Notes under the pieces: model-generated
What the model saw: only the letters and a program-made list of their open reading frames with translations
Database searches by the model: none
What the model was told of the DNA's origin: nothing
Program-made: the position numbers and the translations under genes
In this document: one piece after another, positions 34,510 through 44,849 of the stretch
Layout of the letters: each line of letters opens with the position of its first letter
Position numbering within the stretch: the first letter of the stretch is position 1
Assembly (NCBI RefSeq): GCF_036231945.1
Contig: NZ_CP109599.1
Span: 5,297,501-5,361,500 of the forward strand
Reading direction: 5' to 3'
Length of the DNA: 64,000 nt
Source: Streptomyces sp. NBC_01429
GTDB taxonomy: Bacteria; Actinomycetota; Actinomycetes; Streptomycetales; Streptomycetaceae

Positions 34510-35958
34510 GTGTTTTCTGCGATATCTGCGTCATCCGTACGGAAGCGAGGCGCCGCCCGTCTCGCCGCCGCGGTCCTCGTCTCGGGTCTGGTGGCGATGG
34601 GATCGCTGGCGGGCGCCGGATCCGCCGCCGCCGACGAGGTCCCGCTCCACGCGGGCGGCGCCGCCGCCACCCTCGACGGGCTGAAGACCTTCGACGGCGC
34701 CGTGCTCCACGCGGACGGCAAGGACCAGCAGCTGGCCGCCGGGCTGTTCGAGATGACCGTCGACGGCGGCGGGAAGCTCAAGACGTACTGCATCGACATC
34801 CACAACCCGACACAGGACCAGGCCAAGTACCTGGAGACCCCCTGGGACCAGACCTCGCTCGGCGCCAACAAGGACGCCGGCCGGATCCGTTGGATCCTGG
34901 AGCACTCGTACCCGCAGATCGACGACCTCGCGGCCCTGGCCAAGAGCGCGGGCACCGGGCCGCTCACCGAGAAGACGGCCGCGGCGGGCACGCAGGTGGC
35001 GATCTGGCGCTACTCGGACGGCGCGGACGTCGACGCGAGCGACCCCGCCGCCGAGAAGCTCGCCGACTGGCTGGAGAAGAGCGCGCAGAACTCCGCCGAG
35101 CCCAGGGCGTCGCTCACCCTGGAGCCCGGCGCTGTCTCCGGGAAGCCGGGCGAGCGGCTCGGTCCCGTCACGGTCCGTACGGACGCCACCGGCGTCGCGG
35201 TGACCCCGCCCGCCGACGCCGCGGCCAGCGGTATCGAGATCACCGACAAGGACGGCGAGCCGGTCACCACGGCCGTCAACGGCACGGAGCTGTACTTCGA
35301 CGTGCCGGAGGACACCGCCGACGGCAGCGCCTCGCTCGGCGTGCAGGCCACCACCTCGGTGCCGGTCGGCCGGGCCTTCGCCGGTGTGACCAAGAGCCAG
35401 ACGCAGATCCTGGCCGGCTCCAGCGACTCCACCGTCTCCGCCACGGCCACCGCGAACTGGGCCAAGGAGGGACCGATCCCCTCGGTCACGGCGCAGCGGA
35501 ACTGCGCCAAGGGCGGCGTCGACGTCACCGCGACGAACCAGGGCGACGAGGTCTTCACCTTCGAACTGGCCGGCGCCCAGCACTCCGTCGTGCCCGGCGG
35601 TTCCACGACCGTGACCGTCCCGGTCGCCGAGGACGAGGCGTACAGCCTCATCGTCACCGGCCCCGGCGGGTTCTCGCGTACCTTCAGCGGCGTCCTGGAC
35701 TGTGAGACGACGGGCACCACCGAGGTGGTCACCCAGCAGGCGTCCTCGCAGCCCCTCCCGGCCTCCGCGGGCGGCTCCTCCCAGGGCTCCGTCGAAAGCC
35801 TCGACGCCGACAGCGGCGCCGTCACGGGCGACCTGGCCGAGACCGGCTCCTCCAGCGCCACCCCGGTCATCGCGGGCGTCGCGATCGTCCTCGTCGTCCT
35901 CGGCGGCGGCTCCGTCTTCCTCCTCCGCAGGAAGAAGAATTCCGCCGCCGGAGAGTGA
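34510..35958 (+). CDS. Sortase-anchored thioester (TQXA) surface protein
   Basis: A 482-residue cell-wall protein. The signal peptide covers residues 1-42 (ending SAAA). A TQXA thioester domain follows (about 45-200), in which Cys94 (KTYCIDIHNPT) and Gln162 (GTQVAIWRYSDG) are placed to form an internal thioester, a reactive bond that lets Gram-positive adhesins attach covalently. Ig-like regions lie at about 210-410. The C-terminal sorting signal is LAETG (442-446), a hydrophobic helix and RRKK, recognised by class E-type sortases, which prefer LAxTG. GTG 34510 follows AAGGGG. It is monocistronic, with a hairpin terminator. A possible role is aerial-hyphae surface attachment or assembly. Confidence 0.9.
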   Translation: MFSAISASSVRKRGAARLAAAVLVSGLVAMGSLAGAGSAAADEVPLHAGGAAATLDGLKTFDGAVLHADGKDQQLAAGLFEMTVDGGGKLKTYCIDIHNPTQDQAKYLETPWDQTSLGANKDAGRIRWILEHSYPQIDDLAALAKSAGTGPLTEKTAAAGTQVAIWRYSDGADVDASDPAAEKLADWLEKSAQNSAEPRASLTLEPGAVSGKPGERLGPVTVRTDATGVAVTPPADAAASGIEITDKDGEPVTTAVNGTELYFDVPEDTADGSASLGVQATTSVPVGRAFAGVTKSQTQILAGSSDSTVSATATANWAKEGPIPSVTAQRNCAKGGVDVTATNQGDEVFTFELAGAQHSVVPGGSTTVTVPVAEDEAYSLIVTGPGGFSRTFSGVLDCETTGTTEVVTQQASSQPLPASAGGSSQGSVESLDADSGAVTGDLAETGSSSATPVIAGVAIVLVVLGGGSVFLLRRKKNSAAGE

Positions 35959-36269
35959 TCCCGCGGCCGGAGAACGGCCCGCGGACACCGCGAGCGGCAC
36001 GGACACAGAGTCAGTGAGTCACCGCGCCCAGTGACACGGCGCAGGCGGGGCCCCCGGAGCGCATCGGCGCACCGGGGGCCCCGCCGCTTCCCGGCCGAAC
36101 CGGCGAGCGCTCGCGCAGTGGCCGGGAAGCGCCCCTGGGGCCGTCCCGGGGCGGCCCCAGGGCCGCTACTGGTTTCCATCGGGGGATGGACGTCAGGCAA
36201 GATGGGGTGTATCTGCCCTCACGCGGCGGAGCCGCACATTGGCCCTTCTCGATTGCCGGACGGTTTCTC
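35959..36269. other. 311-base spacer with three successive hairpins before ettA
   Basis: Stem 1 is 36044-36057/36072-36085 (14 bp perfect), stem 2 is 36088-36096/36120-36128 (9 bp), and stem 3 is 36133-36143/36152-36162 (11 bp). The first is the probable terminator of the surface-protein gene. The other two lie 110-180 bases upstream of the ettA start and could be part of its leader. No gene is supported in this space. Confidence 0.65.
36044..36085. terminator. 14-bp GC hairpin ending the surface-protein transcript
   Basis: GGCGGGGCCCCCGG pairs perfectly with CCGGGGGCCCCGCC; inside the loop GCGC can pair with GCGC again around ATCG. It lies 86 bases after the stop at 35958. No T-run follows. 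Confidence 0.78.
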
Positions 36270-37934
<1,665 letters not shown>

Positions 37935-37939
37935 GTCGG

Positions 37940-38368
37940 ATGGCCCGTCACATCTACAGCTGTCCGCTGCGCTGGTCGGACATGGACGCCTTCGGGCACG
38001 TCAACAACGCGGTCTTCATCAGCTACCTCGAAGAGGCCCGCATCGACTTCATGTTCCGGCTGGCGCCGGGGGACGGCTCGCCGTCCTTCTCCGGCGGCTC
38101 CGTGGTCGCCCGGCACGAGATCGACTACAAGCGGCCGCTGGTCCACCGGCACGAGCCGGTGGCCATCGAGTCCTGGGTGACGAAGATCAACGCCGCGTCG
38201 CTGACGATCGCGTACGAGATCAAGGACGGGGACCAGGTGTACGTGCGGGCCTCGACGGTCGTCGTCCCGTACGACCTGGAGGCGGCCAGACCCCGGCGGA
38301 TCACCGCCGAGGAGAAGTCCTACCTCCTGCACTACATGGACGACGAAAAGGGTGCTCTCGCGGCATGA
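37940..38368 (+). CDS. Acyl-CoA thioesterase, hotdog fold (4HBT family)
   Basis: A 142-residue protein with the 4-hydroxybenzoyl-CoA thioesterase signature RWSDMDAFGHVNNAVFISYLEEAR, including the catalytic Asp and the GHVNN turn. It continues HEIDYKRPLVHRHEPVAIESWVTKI as in YbgC/FadM-type thioesterases. ATG 37940 lies five bases after the ettA stop; the spacer is short and no strong ribosome site is apparent, suggesting coupling with ettA. It would hydrolyse short or medium acyl-CoA thioesters. Its stop overlaps the next gene by ATGA. Confidence 0.9.
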   Translation: MARHIYSCPLRWSDMDAFGHVNNAVFISYLEEARIDFMFRLAPGDGSPSFSGGSVVARHEIDYKRPLVHRHEPVAIESWVTKINAASLTIAYEIKDGDQVYVRASTVVVPYDLEAARPRRITAEEKSYLLHYMDDEKGALAA

Positions 38369-39075
38369 CGGCGTCCGTGCAGTCACTGGAGTTCGCCGAC
38401 GCGAGGGAGGCCGCCGACCTCGGCGCCTTCCTCGCCCGGCTGATCCACTACGACCGCGCCGCCGCGGTCCGGCTCCAGGCGGCCGGCGGCGCGCCCGCGC
38501 TCGCCGTGTTCGGCCGGCCCGCGTCCTTCGAGGTGCTGGCCATCCGCACGGCCAGGCTCAGCGGGCCCGTGCCGCGGCCGCTGGACGTCACGGTCTCCGC
38601 CGGGGAACTTCTCGAAACGATCGACGAGCGGACGGGCAGCGCGGTCGTGCCCGCGGCCGTCACCGGCCCCCCGTGGGCCGGGGTGCTGCCGCCGCGCGGC
38701 GGCTGGCGGCAACGGGCGGGGCTGCCGGGCGAGGAGACGGTGCGGGGCGCGCTGGCCGCCGCCGTCGCCGAGTTCCGGGCCCGCGACGAGCGGCTGACGC
38801 CGGAGACCAGGACCCGGGCCGAGCGCGACCGGATCGGCCGCGAGATCTGGTCACGGACGCTGGGCGACACCGGTCTGCCGCTGCGCGCCGTGCACGCGGC
38901 CCAGTCGCTGGGCTTCCTGCGGCCGGTACGGGCGAGCATGCCGGCCGGCGCCGCGCCGCCCGCGCAGCCGCTGGCGCTGCTGGAGTGCGGCGGCTGGCTG
39001 CGGCTGCGCACCCCGTACGGGTCGATCGCGGTACGGCACGCCGGACTCGGCGGGCTCACCGTCACCCCGGCCTGA
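38365..39075 (+). CDS. Conserved actinobacterial hypothetical protein
   Basis: A 236-residue soluble protein that I do not recognise as a named family. It is Ala/Arg-rich, with no signal peptide, membrane helix or clear catalytic motif. A segment DERLTPETRTRAERDRIGREIWSRTLG looks helical, and the C-terminal GWLRLRTPYGSIAVR looks like beta strand. It overlaps the thioesterase gene (ATGA) and is thus third in an ettA-thioesterase-unknown operon, suggesting a housekeeping association. The G/C-biased third codon positions support it being a real gene. Confidence 0.75.
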   Translation: MTASVQSLEFADAREAADLGAFLARLIHYDRAAAVRLQAAGGAPALAVFGRPASFEVLAIRTARLSGPVPRPLDVTVSAGELLETIDERTGSAVVPAAVTGPPWAGVLPPRGGWRQRAGLPGEETVRGALAAAVAEFRARDERLTPETRTRAERDRIGREIWSRTLGDTGLPLRAVHAAQSLGFLRPVRASMPAGAAPPAQPLALLECGGWLRLRTPYGSIAVRHAGLGGLTVTPA

Positions 39076-39119
39076 CGGCGGACCCTCCACGGCGGATCTC
39101 CACGGGGGCCGGGGGCGGC

Positions 39120-39524
39120 TCAGCCCTCGGTGTTCACCATGGAGGCCGCCGCGTAGGTGAGGTAGTTCCAGAGCTGCGTCCGGTGCTTCTCGGACAGCTC
39201 CTCCTCGTCCACCGCCACCCGCATATGGCCGAGCCAAGCGTCGTGCGCGGCGCTGTCCACCTTGAACGGCGCGTGCCGCATCCGCAGCCGGGGGTGGCCC
39301 CGGTGGTCGCTGTAGGTGCGCGGACCGCCCCAGTACTGCATCAGGAAGAGCGCGAAGCGCTCCTCGGCCGGCCCCAGATCGGCCTCCGGGTACATCGGCC
39401 GCAGCAGCGGATCCTCCGCGACCCCCTGGTAGAAGCGGTGGACCAGGCGCCGGAAGGTCTCCTCGCCGCCGACCTGCTCGTAGAAGGTCTGCTCCTGAAG
39501 CGTGTCGCGCGGAATGTCATTCAC
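39120..39524 (-). CDS. glbO: Group II truncated haemoglobin (GlbO type)
   Basis: A 134-residue truncated globin strongly resembling mycobacterial GlbO: QVGGEETFRRLVHRFYQGVAEDPLLRPMYP, the signature QYWGGPRTYSDHRGHPRLRMRHAPF (proximal His in MRHAPF, Tyr in RTYSDHRG), and the C-terminal helix HRTQLWNYLTYAAASMVN. It binds haem and oxygen and is associated with respiration or stress protection in actinomycetes. It is convergent with the hypothetical gene to its left and divergent from the methyltransferase gene to its right, with its own promoter in the 121-base spacer. Confidence 0.93.
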   Translation of the reverse strand: MNDIPRDTLQEQTFYEQVGGEETFRRLVHRFYQGVAEDPLLRPMYPEADLGPAEERFALFLMQYWGGPRTYSDHRGHPRLRMRHAPFKVDSAAHDAWLGHMRVAVDEEELSEKHRTQLWNYLTYAAASMVNTEG

Positions 39525-39645
39525 CTGTCCATGGTCTCAGACGCACCGGCCGAGGACTCCGGACCTAGGACGACGGCCGCGGGCGGGGCCGGACACCCGG
39601 CCCCGCGTGGTCGCGTTCCGGCCGCCGACCCAGGACAGTGGATAT

Positions 39646-40716
39646 ATGGGCGCACACCGGTACGATCCGTACGGTCCTGACGACCCGGCCGCCGCCGAGG
39701 CGCGCGCCGCGCTGGTCGCGGAGATCGCGGCGACCGGCGCGCTCGACGATCCGGCCTGGCGGTCGGCGTTCGAAGAGGTGCCGCGCCACGTGTTCGTGCC
39801 GTACTACTTCGTCGGCCGTCCCGGCGGCTACGACCGGCTCTGGAGCGGCGACCCCGAGCCCGCGCGGCGGGCGCGCTGGCTGCGGGGTGCTTACGCGGAC
39901 GGGCCGCTCGCGATCCGGGTGCGCGACGGCGAGCTGATCTCGTCCAGCAGCCAGCCCTCGCTGATGGCCACCATGCTGGCGGAACTGGACGTACGGGACG
40001 GGGACCGGGTCCTGGAGATCGGCGCGGGCAGCGGCTACAACGCGGCGCTGCTCGCCCACCGGCTGGGCGACGACCAGGTCACCACCGTCGATCTGGACCC
40101 GGAGATCACCGAGTCCGCCCGCGCCCATCTCGCGACGGCCGGCTTCCGGCCCACCGTGATCACCGGCGACGGCGCGCGGGGCTGCCCCGGCCGGGCCCCC
40201 TTCGACCGGATCATCGCGACCTGCACCCTGCCGTCGGTGCCGGTCAGCTGGCTCGCGCAGTGCCGGCCGGGCGCCCGGATCCTGGCCCCGCTCGCCACCG
40301 GCCTGATCGCGCTGCGGGTCGGCGGCGAGGTCGGGCGGGACGGCGGGGGAGGCGGGGTCGGTGAAGGAGGCCGGGACGGCGCCGGGGGCGTCCCGTGCGC
40401 GGAGGGGCACTTCCTGCACACCGCCGCCTACTTCGTACCGCTGCGGGGCGTGCCCGAGGCCGAGCCGGGCGTACGGCGGGCCTTGAGCGGAAGACCCGGA
40501 CTGGCCAGCGGGAACGAACTCTTCCGTTTCCTGCTGACCCTGACCGCGAACAGCCTCGACCCGCACGAGGCGCTCGCCCTCTGGGAGCGCGAGCGCCATC
40601 CGGGCCGGGAGCGGTTCGGCGTCACCGTCGTCGGCGACCGGCAGTGGGCGTGGCTGGACGACCCGACGGGACCGTACACCTGGTCCCTGAGCGACCACGG
40701 CCCGGACAGCGGTTAG
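39646..40716 (+). CDS. Protein-L-isoaspartate O-methyltransferase-like SAM methyltransferase
   Basis: A 356-residue protein whose core resembles PCMT: VPRHVFVPYYF, SSSSQPSLMATMLAELDVRDGDRVLEIGAGSGYNAALLAHRLG (SAM motif I), VTTVDLDPEI and FDRIIATCTLPSVPVSWL. The C-terminal 130 residues (FLLTLTANSLDPHEALALWER) are an extension absent from classical PCMT. That places it with the actinobacterial PCMT-like proteins, which often modify peptides or act in unknown pathways. A Gly-rich insertion (GRDGGGGGVGEGGRDGAGG) is present near residue 230. The stop overlaps the stop of the convergent FHA gene by four bases. Confidence 0.85.
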   Translation: MGAHRYDPYGPDDPAAAEARAALVAEIAATGALDDPAWRSAFEEVPRHVFVPYYFVGRPGGYDRLWSGDPEPARRARWLRGAYADGPLAIRVRDGELISSSSQPSLMATMLAELDVRDGDRVLEIGAGSGYNAALLAHRLGDDQVTTVDLDPEITESARAHLATAGFRPTVITGDGARGCPGRAPFDRIIATCTLPSVPVSWLAQCRPGARILAPLATGLIALRVGGEVGRDGGGGGVGEGGRDGAGGVPCAEGHFLHTAAYFVPLRGVPEAEPGVRRALSGRPGLASGNELFRFLLTLTANSLDPHEALALWERERHPGRERFGVTVVGDRQWAWLDDPTGPYTWSLSDHGPDSG

Positions 40717-41951
40717 TCGCGCCGGATGGTGATCGTCGTCCAGGCGCCGACATGGACCCGGTCGCCGTCCTTGAGCGGGACGGGGACATAGGGCTGTATC
40801 GGGTCCTCCGCGCCGTTCAGCGTGGTGCCGTTCGTGGAGTTCTGGTCGACCACCGACCAGCTGCCGTCCGGCTGGTGGACCAGGACCGCGTGCTGGTGCG
40901 AGACGCCCGGGTCCTCCGGCGGTACGGACAGGTCGATCTCGGGGGACTCGCCGGTGGAGTGCCGACGACGGCCGATCGCGATCTGGCTGCCGGACAGCTG
41001 GAGGCGCTGCTCGGGGGAGTACGCCGGCAGGTTCAGCCCGGTCGCCTCCGGGCCGCTGCGCTGCATCATCGCCATGAAGTAGTCACGGTCAGGTCCGATA
41101 ACCGCCGTCCAGCTCACCGGCGACAGCGGCCGGTACGGCTGCGGAGGCCCGGACTGCTGCGCGCCCTGCGGCGGGCCCTGGGCCGAGCCCTGCTGGGATC
41201 CCTGCGGCGACTGGTGCTGCTGGGACTGGTACGGCGCCGGGGCCTGCGCCGAGCCGGGCGGCGGCAGCATCCAGTCGTCCTCGCCCGTCCGGGGCCGCGC
41301 CGGGGCGAGCGGGGCCGGGGGCTGCTGGAACGCCGGCGGGGCCGGCGGACCCGCCTGCTGCTGGTACGGCGGAGGCGGAGGCGGGCCCTGCCGGTGCGGG
41401 TCCTGACTGTGCGGTCCCTGTCCGTGCGGTCCCTGACCGTGCGGCCCCTGCCCACGCGGGTCCTGCTCCGAGACCGGCTCGGCGGCCAGCGGCTCGGCGG
41501 ACCGGTTCAGCTGGGACGGGCGCGAACCCTGGTACTCGTACGGATCGGCCGGCCGGGGCGGCTGCTGCTGCGCCTGGAACCCGGGCGGCAGATTCAGCCC
41601 GGGTACGGGGCCGCCGGGCGCGCCGCCGGGGCGCGCGCCACCGGGCGTCGAGTGCTGGGGGGCCAGCGGGGTGTACGAGGTCGCCGTGTTCGTCAGGAAG
41701 TTCCAGCGGCACTCCTCGCAGAACGGAGCCATCGGCTCGCGCGGGGTGCGGCACTGCGGGCACAGCTCTGCCTGGGCGGTGGCGCCCGGTCCGGCGCCGG
41801 GGCCCGGCGGATAGCCGTAGCCGGGTGCGGGGGGCGGCGGGGGAGGCTGCGGTACGGCGCCCGCGGGAGCGCCAGGACCGGCCATGCGATGGCCGCAGAC
41901 CTCGCACCAGTCTTCGGAACCCGACTGGTGTCCGTTCGGGCAGGTCGGCAT
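40713..41951 (-). CDS. FHA-domain protein with two zinc ribbons (probable PknG-cluster phospho-reader)
   Basis: A 412-residue protein. The N-terminal zinc ribbon (Cys4, Cys16, Cys19 with His8) is followed by a second ribbon (LCPQC...FCEEC, about 60-80). A long Pro/Gln/Gly-rich disordered region (90-300, with GPHGQGPHGQGPH repeats) leads to a C-terminal FHA domain (about 320-412) with the phosphothreonine-binding Arg/Ser/Asn set (IGRRRHS, GVSHQHA, QNSTNGT). In mycobacteria PknG phosphorylates the FHA protein GarA to control glutamate metabolism. This protein lacks a clear GarA N-terminal ETTS motif but closes a cluster containing PknG and PP2C, so it may be a scaffold or substrate. Last gene of the seven-gene run. 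Confidence 0.88.
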   Translation of the reverse strand: MPTCPNGHQSGSEDWCEVCGHRMAGPGAPAGAVPQPPPPPPAPGYGYPPGPGAGPGATAQAELCPQCRTPREPMAPFCEECRWNFLTNTATSYTPLAPQHSTPGGARPGGAPGGPVPGLNLPPGFQAQQQPPRPADPYEYQGSRPSQLNRSAEPLAAEPVSEQDPRGQGPHGQGPHGQGPHSQDPHRQGPPPPPPYQQQAGPPAPPAFQQPPAPLAPARPRTGEDDWMLPPPGSAQAPAPYQSQQHQSPQGSQQGSAQGPPQGAQQSGPPQPYRPLSPVSWTAVIGPDRDYFMAMMQRSGPEATGLNLPAYSPEQRLQLSGSQIAIGRRRHSTGESPEIDLSVPPEDPGVSHQHAVLVHQPDGSWSVVDQNSTNGTTLNGAEDPIQPYVPVPLKDGDRVHVGAWTTITIRRD

Positions 41952-42023
41952 GTCGGCGCTTCCCCCTCTCCTCGTCCGGCCCGGAGGCCGTCGTTCTTCG
42001 CTGCTGTCGCCGGCTGCTGCCGG

Positions 42024-43382
42024 CTACTTCTTGACGCGGACGGTCTTCGTCGACCGTGTTTCCAGGGTCATCTCGTCCGCATCCGCGACTTTCGCCTTCA
42101 GTCGCACAGTACCCGTCGCCGCGTCGACGACGTCCACCACCTTCGAAAGCAATTTCGCGGTATCCGCGTTCCCCGAGGAGGCGGCGAGCTGCACGGCACG
42201 GCCCAGTTTCGCGGTCGCGCCATCGAAATCGCCCGACTTACGGGCATTGAGGCCCTGTTGAATGACCTGCGCGAGTTCGGCCTGGCCCGTGTAGTGCGCG
42301 ACCTGCGGGTTGATGGTGGTGGACGCGGACAGGTCGTCCGTCCACACCGCCCGCACCAGCCCCTGCGACAGCACCTCGGGCGGGCCGTCTCCCGCCGCCG
42401 GCAGGATCAGCGAGATCCGCGCGGCGAGCATCTCCCGGCCGATGCCGGCCTCGGGGACCCGTACACAGACGTGGTAGTCGCGGGACTCGTCGCCCCAGGA
42501 ACCGGTCGGGTAGTCCCCGGCGCGCGGCCCCGCCTCCGTGCGCCGCTGCGTCAGCTCCTCGACCGTGGGCGCCACCTGCTTGACGAAGCCGATCTCCACC
42601 CCGACCGGCGTCCACATCCGCAGCGCCACATCCGCGACCTCCTTGCCCATCGCGTTCTCCATCATGCGGGTGAAGTCCTCGGCCAGGCCCGCCGGATCGG
42701 CCACGATGTCGGCGCTGCCGAGCAGCGCCGAGGCGATCGCGGTGACCTCCTTGACCTCCCAGTCCGTGCCGACCCCCCGGGCGTCACAGGTGAACCGGCC
42801 CGCGCACGCGTCCAGCGCGGCCCTCAGGTCCTCCGCCGACTCGTGCTCGTTGCGGCCGTCGGTCAGCAGGATCCCGTGCCGGATGGCGACATCGGCCGAG
42901 GCCAGCAGCCGGTCGGTCAGCCGCAGCCAGGTGCCGATCGCCGTACCGCCGCCCGCGCTGAGCCGCCGCAGGGCGTCCTTGGCCTGGGCTCTGGTCCGCC
43001 CGTCGGCGACCGCGAGCCCGCCGTTGCGCGGGTAGACCTCCCGTGCCACATGCGTACCGGCGACGATCGCGAAGGCGACCCCGTCGCGCAGGGTGTCGAC
43101 GGCCGCGGCCGTGGCGTCGCGCGCGTTGCGCATCTTCGTCGGCGGGTAGTCCATCGAGCCCGAACAGTCGACCATGATCACCACGGCGGCGTTCGGGCCG
43201 CCGCCCGGCGCGGTGTTCGCGGCGGGGGAGGCTCCCGTCAGCGGCACCCCACCGGTGGTCCCGCCGCCCGTGGAGGTCACCGTGACGATCGCGTTGACCT
43301 CGCGCCCGCCCTCCGGCAGATACTCGTTCTGGTACACGTCCACGGAGAACCGCGGCACGCTCGATTTCGAGAAGTTCGCCAT
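42024..43382 (-). CDS. von Willebrand factor A domain protein
   Basis: A 452-residue cytoplasmic protein (no signal peptide). The N-terminal strand region (FSVDVYQNEYLPEGGREVNAIVTV) is followed by a VWA domain (about 65-250) with a complete metal-ion-dependent adhesion site: Asp72-x-Ser74-x-Ser76 (VDCSGSM), Thr in GGGTAIG and Asp in LLTDGRNEH. The C-terminal half is a beta-sandwich plus a helical repeat (VIQQGLNARKSGDFDGATAKLGRAV) resembling TPR. ATG 43382 is chosen over an upstream ATG that adds nine unlikely residues. It is sixth in the PknG cluster. VWA proteins of this type interact with partners in a phosphorylation-dependent way in other bacteria; here the role is inferred from neighbours. 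Confidence 0.88.
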   Translation of the reverse strand: MANFSKSSVPRFSVDVYQNEYLPEGGREVNAIVTVTSTGGGTTGGVPLTGASPAANTAPGGGPNAAVVIMVDCSGSMDYPPTKMRNARDATAAAVDTLRDGVAFAIVAGTHVAREVYPRNGGLAVADGRTRAQAKDALRRLSAGGGTAIGTWLRLTDRLLASADVAIRHGILLTDGRNEHESAEDLRAALDACAGRFTCDARGVGTDWEVKEVTAIASALLGSADIVADPAGLAEDFTRMMENAMGKEVADVALRMWTPVGVEIGFVKQVAPTVEELTQRRTEAGPRAGDYPTGSWGDESRDYHVCVRVPEAGIGREMLAARISLILPAAGDGPPEVLSQGLVRAVWTDDLSASTTINPQVAHYTGQAELAQVIQQGLNARKSGDFDGATAKLGRAVQLAASSGNADTAKLLSKVVDVVDAATGTVRLKAKVADADEMTLETRSTKTVRVKK

Positions 43383-43457
43383 CTGTATCGGCTCCTTGAC
43401 GCTCCACACAGCGGAGACACGTGACGGAATTTCGGTGGAACGGGCCCCGGGCGCCGC

Positions 43458-44846
43458 TCACGGCGTGCGGCGGTCGGATCCTGCCCCTCGCGGCTCGACG
43501 GCGAACGGCAGCACCGCCACTGTTACGTTGTCGTGGCCCCCGCCGTCGAGCGCGTGCCCGACCAGGACCTGGGCCGCGTGCAGCGGGCGGCGCGCCGCGT
43601 CGGCGGGCAGGGCGCGCGCCATCTCGTCCACCCCTTCCGCGTAATTCCACAGACCGTCCGTGCAGACCAGCACGACACCGGGGCGGTCCGGCTTGAACGA
43701 CGCGGTGTGCGGCTCCAGTTCGTACGCGTCGGCGCCGAGCCAGCCCGTGATGGCGTGCGCCCGCTCGTCCGCGTACGCCTCCGCCTCGTTCATCAGCCCC
43801 GCGGCCACCATCTGCGCGGCCCACGAGTCGTCCTCGGTGAGCCGGGCGGGCGGGCCCTCGCGGTCGTCCGGCACCCAGTACACCCTGCTGTCCCCGATCC
43901 AGCCGACCACCAGCAGCCCGTTCGCCACCACGGCGCTGACGATCGTGCAGGCCGGGGCGTTCTGGTGGCGGTGCGGGTCGTGCTCGGGGGTGCCGGGGCG
44001 GACCGTGGCCAGGGAGTTGACCGACTCGGCGGCGGCGAGGATCGACTCGTGCATCGCCTGCTGCGGATGCGTACCCCGCTCCAGGGCGGCGAGCAGATAC
44101 TCGTTGGCCGCCGCGGCGGCGGCGGCGGACGCCTCGTCCGGGCGCGTCGCCGACGAGACGCCGTCGCAGACCACGGCGACCACGGCGGGCGAGCCGTCCG
44201 GCAGCGCGGCGGTCGACACGGCGAACGCGTCCTCGTTGCGGTGGTGGCGAAGCCCCCGGTCGCTCACGGCGGCCACCGCGCCGAGCTCCCGCTCGACGTG
44301 GTCGCGTTCGCGCGGCTGGGCGTGCCCGCAGTTCTCGCAGTAACCGTCCGGGTCGACATGCCCGGCGCGGCAGGCGACACAGAGCTTGGAGCCGGCCGGG
44401 GACGCCGTCCCGGGGGCGGCGGTACGCGGATCGGCCGACGCGGGGGCCGTCCCGCGATCCGGAGCCCGGTCCGGGGACACGGCGGGCCGTGGCGCCGCCG
44501 GCGCGGGCAGCTCGAAGTCACCGGCGTGGGCCCCGATCCGGGTCCCGTCCGAGTCCAGTCCCGGTACCTCGTCCGGCAGATGGGCGGACACGGGCGTGCC
44601 CGAGCCGTCCTTCCCGGTGGCCGCCGGCCAGTGCGCTCCGGCGGGCGGCGCGGCAGGCTGCTCCGGCCGCCCCTGCCGTACCGGCTGTGCCGGGCTGTTC
44701 ATGACCAGGGTGGGATGGTCATCGGGACGCGGCGGGACGGCCGACAGGTCATATCCGCACACTCCGCAGAACAGATCGCCGGACTCCAGCGGCTCCGTGC
44801 AGCCGGGGCAGGTCGGCACCGCGGCCGACCCGTGGTTCTGGGACAT
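43458..44846 (-). CDS. PP2C-family serine/threonine phosphatase with zinc ribbons
   Basis: A 462-residue protein. An N-terminal zinc ribbon (CPGC...FCGVCG, residues 14-33) and a second (CVACRAGHVDPDGYCENCG, about 155-173) are separated by a Pro-rich linker. The PP2C domain (about 190-450) keeps the metal-binding Asp residues (DRGLRHHRNEDAF, VVCDGVSS, CTDGLWNY, GGHDNVTVAV). It lies three bases downstream of pknG and probably reverses its phosphorylation events. ATG 44846 is chosen; TTG 44849 is a one-codon extension. The zinc ribbons mirror those of the PknG and FHA proteins of the same cluster, suggesting a shared docking mechanism. Confidence 0.9.
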   Translation of the reverse strand: MSQNHGSAAVPTCPGCTEPLESGDLFCGVCGYDLSAVPPRPDDHPTLVMNSPAQPVRQGRPEQPAAPPAGAHWPAATGKDGSGTPVSAHLPDEVPGLDSDGTRIGAHAGDFELPAPAAPRPAVSPDRAPDRGTAPASADPRTAAPGTASPAGSKLCVACRAGHVDPDGYCENCGHAQPRERDHVERELGAVAAVSDRGLRHHRNEDAFAVSTAALPDGSPAVVAVVCDGVSSATRPDEASAAAAAAANEYLLAALERGTHPQQAMHESILAAAESVNSLATVRPGTPEHDPHRHQNAPACTIVSAVVANGLLVVGWIGDSRVYWVPDDREGPPARLTEDDSWAAQMVAAGLMNEAEAYADERAHAITGWLGADAYELEPHTASFKPDRPGVVLVCTDGLWNYAEGVDEMARALPADAARRPLHAAQVLVGHALDGGGHDNVTVAVLPFAVEPRGAGSDRRTP

Positions 44847-44849
44847 CAA

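Noticed and set aside
40713..41951. FHA protein named garA
   Set aside because: It is over twice the GarA length, has added zinc ribbons and a disordered region, and I cannot see the N-terminal phospho-threonine motif of GarA.
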